From the NCBI RefSeq assembly GCF_008831285.2, contig NW_022204527.1, positions 1 through 43,407 on the forward strand: a stretch of DNA of 43,407 nt, read 5' to 3'. This stretch comes from Nymphaea colorata. Taxonomy: Eukaryota > Streptophyta > Magnoliopsida > Nymphaeales > Nymphaeaceae. The position numbers and the translations under genes are program-made. Each line of letters begins with the position of its first letter. The stretch's first letter is position 1. A model generated the notes under the pieces. That model worked only from the letters and a program-made list of their open reading frames with translations, was not told the DNA's origin and did no database searches. Below are positions 36,173 to 43,407 of the stretch, piece by piece.

Positions 36173-36467
36173 ATAATAGGCCATAGCTTATACTGTAGCA
36201 TAAAAAATGGAGCTGCTTGATTTTTTGTTCATAAAATTTACCGAATTTCTGATGTGCGTTAGCTAAAAAATAAATTTAATAAGAGCATAAGGCTGGATTT
36301 AAATTTATTCGCAATTGGGTATGGACGTAGGGGTTGTAGGATGGGCGGAGCGAGGGGACAAAAGTGGAGGGCGGGCGGAGGAGCGCCATTTTTAAAAAGA
36401 TAGGATGATTTGCGAAATGATAGACTTTAATGGTGGGGAGATTGATTTCCTTCATATTATGTTTTTA
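36173..36467. other. Intergenic before the cyclin gene, 295 bp
   Basis: A/T-rich with a GC-richer patch (36320-36390). Nothing recognisable. Confidence 0.5.
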
Positions 36468-37165
36468 ATGACTGAATCAAAAAGCATCATGCTGCGCCAC
36501 CCGCCCGCCCTCCTGCAGTCCATCACCCTCTGCCTCAACCAGCTCCTCACCGAAAGGACCTGCCCCGACGACTCCAAGTCCGTCTTCAACCTCCGCGCAG
36601 CCCCCACCATCTCCATTTCTGACTATCTAGCAAGTACCCTTGGTGCCAATTAGGGATGTACAAGTACATGAATTCCTCGGTGAGCACCTTCGTCTACGCC
36701 CTAATCCTGCTCGACCGCATTCAGGAATACCACCCTTAATTCGTGCTGCATCATAAGAATATGCACAGATTATTGCTCGCTGCCAATGTGGTCTCGGCCA
36801 AATACCTCGACGATTTCTTCTACAAGAATTCCTTCTACGCCAACGTGGGGGGCGTCTCGCTGAAGATCATCAACGAGCTCGAGGCGGAGTTTATGCACCT
36901 AATAAATTTTAATGCTCATGTTTAGGAGGAAACCTTCCTCTCGTATTTGGAGAGGCTCGAACTCTTCGTGGAGGTTAACCGTAAAGAAGAAAATTAAAAA
37001 TAAAATCTGCAAATTGAGAAGAATTTCCCAGATCGCAAATCCGAACTCAAAAGCAAGGACAGCAACATGCAACCCACCAACGCAAAGGCAACGGTTTTGT
37101 ATAGACCCGAACGCGAAAGAGTCAAACCAGAAGACACGGTCAGAACTAACGCATCGTAACAGTGA
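36468..37165 (+). CDS. PHO80/P-type cyclin
   Basis: ATG at 36468 (MTESKSIMLRHPPALLQSIT), TGA at 37163-37165; 225 residues exactly after a 20-nt intron (36634-36653). The cyclin fold is clear: TISISDYLARMYKYMNSSVS, FVYALILLDRIQEYHPEF, MHRLLLAANVVSAKYLDDFF, then YKNSFYANVGGVSLKIINEL, EAEFMHLINFNAHV. These are the helices of PHO80/cyclin-U proteins (RLLL...A.K..DD..Y.N..YA.VGG). UAR codons fall at Glu positions (YHP-E-FVL; HV-E-EET). An earlier in-frame ATG at 36405 exists. The family activates a CDK partner; in yeast PHO80 acts in phosphate signalling. Confidence 0.9.
36634..36653 (+). other. 20-nt intron
   Basis: gtacccttggtgccaattag. Removal joins SDYLA(R) to MYKYMNSSVSTFVYALILL, rebuilding the first cyclin helix. 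Confidence 0.92.
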
Positions 37166-37326
37166 TTTTTATTTAATTTATTATCGTTTCCTTTTTGAAG
37201 TAATACTCATACCATCCGAGCCTTTACACACAAAAACCCTCAGGAAATCGCCTCCTCCTAAGGAAATATTTGCAAGTTGCAAGTTTTTTTTTCTTTGGAA
37301 TACGTTTCGAACAGCTTCAGGTTGAT

Positions 37327-37739
37327 TTGCAGTAGCCATCATTCGGATCTTCACCCTTCATCGATGATAGAACTTGTATATTGCAAATCAATAATCAACC
37401 ATGGGTTGTTACCAGCTGAGAAGAAAAGAGAATCATTTATTGAGCTTCATCTTTTGGTAGACCTCGTCCACGATCACGATCGGCCACTTCAGCTCGGGAA
37501 CGTCGGACCCAACTAGCTGACCGTAAATATTCCATATTTCCTCCTGAGTCAAATGCTTTTCAACGAAGCCGTATTTCTTTATCTTCAGGATGAACTTCGC
37601 CTTCCTCTCCTCTTCGCTCGATGAATGCGTCTATAGTTCTTCCAGCTCCCGAACTAAATTCTTGCGCGCCGATAGCTTTATTGACTCGAATGTTGACTTC
37701 TTCGACCGCTAACTCACCAAGCATGACCTTTTGGCTTAC
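37327..37739 (-). pseudogene. Inverted duplication, right arm: partial gene copy
   Basis: About 413 nt, reverse complement of 34560-34987. On the minus strand it encodes the last ~100 residues of the gene ending at 34866, including its TGA, and then the start ATG of the following gene, broken off after about a dozen codons. No start or 5' part of the first gene is present, so this is a truncated copy. Coding sequence is kept open (KKYGFVEKHLTQEEIWNIYG), which suggests a recent event. Confidence 0.8.
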
Positions 37740-38083
37740 TTTTAGAGGTGGACTACTATCTTTATAATGACCCAGGGTCATTGGGTCGGCAATAAATTCT
37801 TACTAGTTTATAAGAGAGTGGGCCCATTTTGACCCACATGAGCCAAGGGCTCTCTTTTGATATTAATAGTGTAATTATTAGGTATGGACTTTTAAGGATC
37901 AATTCTCAGAGTTTCCGAAGAGAGTGTTGACTTCATTAGAAGCCATGGCTCACATCTCGAAAGAACTGAATAACTCTTTTTAATCAAATGACAACTCTAA
38001 AATTCAATTTTTAATGATTAATACATTTTTTTATATTGAGTTCATAATTTAAATCAAATTTAAATAAATCAGAGACATACCAA
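37740..38083. other. Intergenic with palindrome, 344 bp
   Basis: Contains the perfect palindrome aatgacccagggtcatt (37766-37782) and, about 30 bp on, an imperfect stem between gagagtgggccc and gggctctc (37812-37857). The remainder is A/T-rich. Confidence 0.55.
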
Positions 38084-38518
38084 ATGTCAGTCAAAGATTA
38101 TCAAAGATAGAAAAAGAACAAGAAAGCTTCTGATGTCCACTCCCTCTCCCTAAGACATGAAGATAAGTCTGACCAGAGTACCTCCAGCCAAGGTAGTCAC
38201 ATCGGGCAGCTTAAGAATCAGCTTAAGAATCAAACGCAGAGATTGGATGAAAACCTGAAGGAGGCTGAGAGTAATATTGACCATTACACACAAATGATGA
38301 ACAAATTTATGGCCTTGAATGATTAATATTCAAAGGAAACGGCATAAGTTGCAAAAGAAGAACTTCAATTATGGCAATCAACATATGTTCAAATCAGCAA
38401 GAAACTACAAGCAGTTGAGTCTAAGCTGAGAAAAATTTATGGCTTACCAGAGAAACCTCGGAAGAAAAAAAATTATGTCCTGCAAAAGGTAAAGGAGCCC
38501 CCGAGTGATAATGAATGA
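38084..38518 (+). CDS. Small coiled-coil protein, 144 residues
   Basis: Intact frame, ATG at 38084, TGA at 38516-38518, with three UAR codons. Basic N-terminus (MSVKDYQREKKNKKASDVHS), Ser-rich linker, then a coiled coil (LKNQTQRLDENLKEAESNID; LQLWQSTYVQISKKLQAVES) and a basic tail. A 12-bp direct repeat (cagcttaagaat twice) encodes QLKNQLKN. No family recognised. Confidence 0.7.
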
Positions 38519-38869
38519 TTATAGATGAGTTTCGAAATGGTCTGAAGACACATTTACAAACATATATTACTTTCGATCATATTTATTCAAGATTCTGATC
38601 TTCCTCTTTGAGTCATTGATGGAATAATAAATAAACAAAATTTCGCTATTAAAGTTACCTCCATCAATCTAAACGCATAGGCCTTTAGATTATAAAACAC
38701 CGGCCGAGCCTTAGGCGTAGGCGTTGGGTTTCTTCCATAAGGGTTCAATCAAATGTCCCGCATAGCTTATATCCAATTTTCCATTCACAATATCACAAAA
38801 AATAGGAAAATCCCGCGAGGACAGGGCGGGAGGACGGCCGATGAGAAAAAGAACAGAAGATAGAGATGA
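38519..38869. other. Convergent intergenic, 351 bp
   Basis: A/T-rich first half, GC-richer near 38690-38850. No element recognised. Confidence 0.5.
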
Positions 38870-41800
38870 TCAGTAGCTCTAAAGTATCTCGTCGAGGGCC
38901 TCAAGCATCAGATACTCCATTATTTCGCACTAGAGCTCCAGCTTGATCTCCAGACAGTGCTACTCCACCTCGTACCAGTTGTGCGGACTCTCTCCCAACT
39001 CCTTCTCCAGCATGTTGATGATCTTGTCCTCGTTCTCCTCGTGGATGCGCTACAGGTCCTCCTCGTTGTATACGATATACTTCTCATCGATGATCCCGCA
39101 GTTGATCTTCAGCGTATCCTCCATCTTGCCGAGGCATCTCTTGAAGATCTAGTTGAGGTAGGCCCTGGTGATGGTCCTGGGGAAGTAGATGACCTTTTCC
39201 CAGGGGAAGGGAATGCCCTTCTACCCGCAGGGCCGGTACTCCTCCAGCAGGAAGATGATCGATTCGAAGATGCACCGGTGGAAGATGGTGATGGATTGGC
39301 GAGAGATAAAGGCCTCCTCGCTCTCCTGCATCTTGGTCGGGTAGTATTTGCTGGCGAAGAAGTCCTACCAGTCGATGAAGGTCTGGTTCGAAATCAAGGG
39401 ATCGTACTCATCGTCGGGAATCTAGAAGTCCCTCAGGAACTTCAAGTACTACAAGGGCGTAAATCCCTGGTTCTTGTTCAGCTTCACCACGATGTCGTCG
39501 ACTAGGCTGTTGGCTAACTAGAGCAAAAGCTACTTTTGAGGAAGACGACGAAGGACTCAGCGTAGTGGACGATATCGTCGCAGTCGAATGCGTATTTCTC
39601 CGAAGTGGCTGGAGAGATGTTGTGCTCCTTGGAGTTGCGATGTCTCCGCTGGCCCAACTCGTTATTCTTCTCCTGCAGCCCTTCGATCTTGTAGATTTCG
39701 CGGAACTTCTCCTCCTCCACGATCTACAGCTCGTCTGATTTTTCCTCCCGCGACTCCTCCGCGCTCTTGGTCTCCTCAATCATCTCCAGGTCGTGGACAT
39801 GCGTGTACCTAGCCTTGTCCTCGGGTGAAAAGCCAGCCAAGTTCTATCTCTTTTAGTCGATGCTGACCAGCTCGGTATACAGCTAGTGGGTCAAGGATGC
39901 AATGAGTTCTTACAAGATGAGCCGCTCTTTCCTCTCGTAGTTCTGAGGCATGCTCTAGTAGATGGCCTTGTCGTCATTTTTTGGGGATTTGATGGTGAGG
40001 GGGATCAGCTAGTCCGACTTGGAGAAGGAAAGAGTCATGTTCTTTGAGTTGGCCTCTTGGTCGTAGTGGGGACTAATCACGTAGCCTTCCCTAATCCGCT
40101 TATTCTCCAGCCGTTCGTTGCTTAGACTTTATATATCGATGAACATCTCCTTTTTGCGGTAGGCCTGCTCCTCCTGCCTGGCCTTCTCCCTCCTGCTTCT
40201 GAAGCACCTCGCCGACAAGTCCAGCGGCTCCTACTTAGAGCCTTCGTGCACTCTTTCACTAAGGTTATTCTAGCTGGTGCCTGAGGCGTTATAGATGAAG
40301 GGCTAGATCTTCTGCGTGAGGTAGAACTCCTTCCTGATGAGCATCTTCTTGGCCAGCATCTTGAGGGACTCGGAACTGCTGGAGGGCGTGGTGATGTGCT
40401 GCTGGTCGAAGTTGAAGACCTTTTTGTACATGTTGGCCATCAGTCCGCTTTCCGAACTCACCTTCCTGAGGGCCTCGTGCTTGATGTCCTTGTAGGTGTC
40501 GATGAACTTCAGGTAGCCCTTCTTGATGTCCTGCTTGGACTTGCTGAGTTCCTTCAGTTTGCGCTCGTACTACCTCTCGTATGGCTCTTGAGTTTGAGGT
40601 ACTCGTCGTACTGGACGGCCTCGTTGTGGTGCATGAGGGTGATCTGCTGCAGCTTCCTGTGGAGTTCCTGCTTGAGCTGTTCCTTCTTGAGCAGGATGTA
40701 GGTGATGTTGGGGAAGATGTCGCTCTAGAGGAACTCGTACCTTTGGCTTTTGAGGCTGAACTACTTGGAACTGCTACTTTTCCGCTACTAGTCCAGTACG
40801 TACTCCATGGGAACTTCATTGCTGTTGTCCTGGAAGAAGAGCCTGTCCTTGTTGTAGGATTATCTTGGCTACAAGTAGGCGATTATCTTGGCTACAAGTA
40901 GGCATCGTTGTTGAGACGAGTCTCCTTCATACTGGGATAAAAGTCCTGCTTCAGCTATGTCGATTTCTATCTGATATTGTCCAGTTCCTTCTGGTTGGAA
41001 GTCGAGAAAGGAGTGGTGTCAGTGAAGTTGGCAATTTGCGTGGATTATATTTGGGTGGTGTGCTTGCTGGTGGGTTTTTCTGCTGACCTGGGCCCGTTGC
41101 TGATGTTGAGCTGCTTGCTGTTGGACTTCTAGATGAAGCTGGGAAGCAGATCGTTGTTGTCAGAGTTGCCGAAGTTCTGGAAGATCTACCGGTAGAGCCT
41201 GTGCTACCTCCACTTCCGCTGGATGAACATCACCGAAGCCAGGAATTTCAACTATAGCTGGTTGAAGTTGGGGTAGTCTTCGCAGATCTCCATCTCAATC
41301 TCCTTCCTCTTCCTGTAGTGGGTCACATCCTGAAGTTCTTGTTGACGAATCGCGCCTCCTTCTGCTTCTTGCTGCTGATGTTCTCCTAAAAGTAGCGAAT
41401 TTCGTCGAGGTTGACTGAGGTGGGGTTTTCCTCTGCGAAATAGCGGAACTCCCAGTTGTCGATGATCTTTATCTTGGAGGACTGGTGGGAGCTGTGGGAG
41501 AGACTGTTGATGAGTCCGGAACTGTTGGATGGGATGTTGATGCACGACGCGTAGTCTATCTCCTACATGAGAGAGTAAGTCTTCTTGTGGTTGTCCTTGC
41601 TCGAAGAACCCTTCCTGCTTTTGCTCTTCGGCTTCAGAGAAGGCCTATTCACTACCTTCTTGGAAGCTACCTATGCTTCGTACTTGTTGATGGGGTATTC
41701 GGATTGGGAGTTTTCGTCCACCAGCTCCACTTTCTATGAGAGTCTTTTGGGTTTCTTCTTCTTTTACTTGGGAGGCAGGTTGATGACTGCAGTTGACAGT

Positions 41801-42551
41801 GACTGCTTCTTCTTCAGGAACTTTTTATCGGTTTTATCGGTTTTCTCTGCCTTATTTCCAAAGCCAATGGCTGTGGTGCTTGCTTTGGACTTGTCGAGTT
41901 GGATGGCGCTCTGTTTCTTTTCTTTTTGTTCTTGGATTTGGACTTGGATTTATCGGTCTTGTCGCGTATGATAAGGCTCTTCTCCTCTTTGCGGTTATTT
42001 TGCGATTTTTCGTTTTATCTTTTGACGATGTGCAGGTTATTGATGGAGGGTCTTTTGGGCTTCTGCGATAGCTTCTTCTTGTGCTCTGTCCTCTTCTCGT
42101 CGATCGCGCTCCCGCACGAGCTATTGTACCTGCGCCTGTCCTCGGCTAGTTTCAATTTAGTAGTATCGTCGATGATGATCTGGTGCTTGCTGGCCTTTTT
42201 GCTCATGGAGTTGCGACTCATCAGGGAATCTCGCTCGTACTTTTTGTTGGTGGAGTCGAGACTTAGCCTCTTTTTATTGGGTTCTGGGTAGCTGCTGAGG
42301 GCGGACTAGATTCTCAGGTTTTTATGGGGGTGTTCTTGGGTGATGGAGGAGTGGGGGCGGTTGATGCTGCCGATGGACTGGTTCTCCTTGCCGTCGAGGT
42401 TGATTTCGATGGGGAATTCGCCTGCATTACGGAAGATTTTACTAAGATTTTTGAAGATCTTGGAGTGTCCTTGGCGGGTTTTGGTGATCTTTTTACCCAC
42501 CATTTTGGGCGGGTTGGTGGGCATGCTGTACAGGACTTTCTTTTTGTCCAT
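38870..42551 (-). CDS. Large unknown protein, about 1,220 residues
   Basis: ATG at 42551 (MDKKKVLYSMPTNPPKMVGK), TGA at 38870-38872, with dozens of UAR codons. The first third is basic and Ser-rich (KDKSKSK-type runs; MSRNSMSKKASKHQIIIDD). The middle has an ordered region (IKIIDNWEFRYFAEENPTSV) and a helical one (LLKKEQLKQELHRKLQQITL; YERKLKELSKSKQDIKKGYL). The C-terminal ~200 residues are a compact acidic helical domain (WEKVIYFPRTITRAYLNEIF; SPHNWYEVEEHCLEIKLELE) resembling the C-terminal pattern W-x-E...EIE...L.E seen in DUF4378/CAP350-like proteins, at low confidence. Frame changes occur near 41815, 41325, 40880 (a 23-bp tandem repeat), 40580 and 39535. Confidence 0.65.
40858..40903. repeat. 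Exact 23-bp tandem duplication
   Basis: Two perfect head-to-tail copies of a 23-nt unit starting gattatcttggc and ending aagtaggc, inside the large reverse-strand gene. Read as one copy the frame runs NNDAYLEPRESYNKDRLFF; with both it breaks. Confidence 0.95.
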
Positions 42552-42690
42552 GTTCAAATTTATAGATGCTAACCGACTAAATTATTACGCCAAAATCGCC
42601 TCCTCATTAATTAGGCTATCCATCACCCCAGTGCTATTTCTGGTGGCGCTGCTGGCATAACTAAAAGAAATATTTGGGAAATATCAATGA
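42550..42690 (+). CDS. Possible short membrane peptide (weak)
   Basis: ATG at 42550, open to TGA at 42688-42690 under UAR = Glu, 46 residues with one hydrophobic segment (IRLSITPVLFLVALLA). Its start overlaps the start of the large reverse-strand gene by two bases. It may be chance, in the upstream region of that gene. Confidence 0.2.
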
Positions 42691-43302
42691 GTATATATCG
42701 ATTGATTGTATTTGGGAAAGAGAGATCGTAAATGATGCTAAGCTGGTGGAGTGGTGATACTAGTCGACTCGTCTGATACTCGATTGATTTCAAGTATAAT
42801 ATGTGCTGACATCCATTTATTTGCTAGCTTTAGAATCATGCTCTATTCTTCATCGCTCCAGGAAAGGCTTCATTCATGCATTCTGATGCAATTTTAAGAG
42901 CTAAATTTGTGAGAAAAGATTAGGCATATTAGCGAAGCTAACTACATACCTTTTAATTAGGAGAACACTCATTTGCGAAGATAATGATGATTACACGTAC
43001 AAATGGGAAGAAAAATGGCAAATATATTTTACGCTTTCAAATAGTATTTTGACTATTACTTTTCCAAACAATTCCATATTAACCAAATATATTAAAGGTG
43101 AAGATGCAACAAAGAGCAAAATATAATATAAAAATCGCAGCTTTTTTGTTCCTCGAAGTCGTTCGAGCAAATCTCACATACAAATTCAAATTTATTATTA
43201 TTTTCAAGAAGAAATTTGATTGGGAATGACTATCAAACTGCAAATGTAAGTATGTATGTTATTCTTTCTGCTGGCGCATCAATGGCTAAATAAACAAAAT
43301 AA
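42691..43302. other. Right subtelomere, no gene seen
   Basis: About 0.6 kb of A/T-rich sequence between the last gene and the telomere. No repeats, ORFs or RNA genes noticed. It contrasts with the left end, where a stop codon lies about 70 nt from the telomere. Confidence 0.6.
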
Positions 43303-43407
43303 GGGGTTGGGGTTGGGGTTGGGGTTGGGGTTGGGGTTGGGGTTGGGGTTGGGGTTGGGGTTGGGGTTGGGGTTGGGGTTGGGGTTGGGGTTGGGGTTGG
43401 GGTTGGG
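43303..43407. repeat. Right telomere, (GGGGTT)n
   Basis: Perfect GGGGTT repeats to the last base, complementary to the left array. Confidence 0.98.

Overview
The window is one complete, telomere-capped chromosome of a ciliate somatic (macronuclear) genome. It begins with about 102 nt of CCCCAA repeats and ends with 105 nt of GGGGTT repeats, and genes fill nearly everything between. CCCCAA telomeres point to the oligohymenophorean group. Every gene I could close ends in TGA, while TAA and TAG lie inside conserved reading frames. Two tandem paralogues in the window (24976-26707 and 27067-28797) show what TAA/TAG encode: at eight sites one copy has TAA/TAG where the other has GAA/GAG, and none opposite CAA/CAG was noticed. 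UAR therefore reads as glutamate, the peritrich code (NCBI table 30). The best guess is a peritrich (Vorticella/Carchesium/Epistylis relatives); I cannot name the species.

Many short open frames become long continuous genes under this code. A second layer is splicing. I found eleven introns of exactly 20 nt (GT...AG, mostly ending TAG) and three of 43-47 nt. Some genes also show single-base frame losses inside conserved motifs, at positions that fit one missing base of a short run. These look like sequencing or assembly deletions, so several gene models below cross frames.

Layout, left to right. 0.17-7.0 kb: a RIIa-domain ciliary protein whose stop is about 70 nt from the telomere, a 943-residue unknown, a WBP2/GRAM protein, a SUMO-interacting-motif protein and an unknown. 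7.2-16.8 kb: an FHA protein, a U2SURP/SR140-type splicing protein, a cysteine-containing coiled-coil protein, a protein with a putative HTH, an EF-hand-like protein, an NT-C2 coiled-coil protein and a second coiled-coil protein. 17.5-24.7 kb: a small basic ORF, a DUSP-MYND ubiquitin protease, an MDR-family oxidoreductase, an ATP-dependent DNA ligase and a 7TM-like protein. 25-28.8 kb: the tandem pair of polytopic membrane proteins. 28.8-30.3 kb: an SR splicing factor (RRM, zinc knuckle, RS tail) and a C2H2 protein. 31-38.5 kb: a more A/T-rich, UAR-dense block with a putative cyclic-nucleotide-binding-like protein, two basic proteins, a PHO80-type cyclin, a partial inverted duplication of about 0.42 kb and a small coiled-coil protein. 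38.9-42.6 kb: one large reverse-strand gene. The last 0.6 kb before the right telomere is empty.

The genes do not form a pathway. They are independent nuclear, ciliary and membrane genes packed at short spacing, as expected of a small somatic chromosome. I saw no tRNA, rRNA, CRISPR array, transposon or virus.
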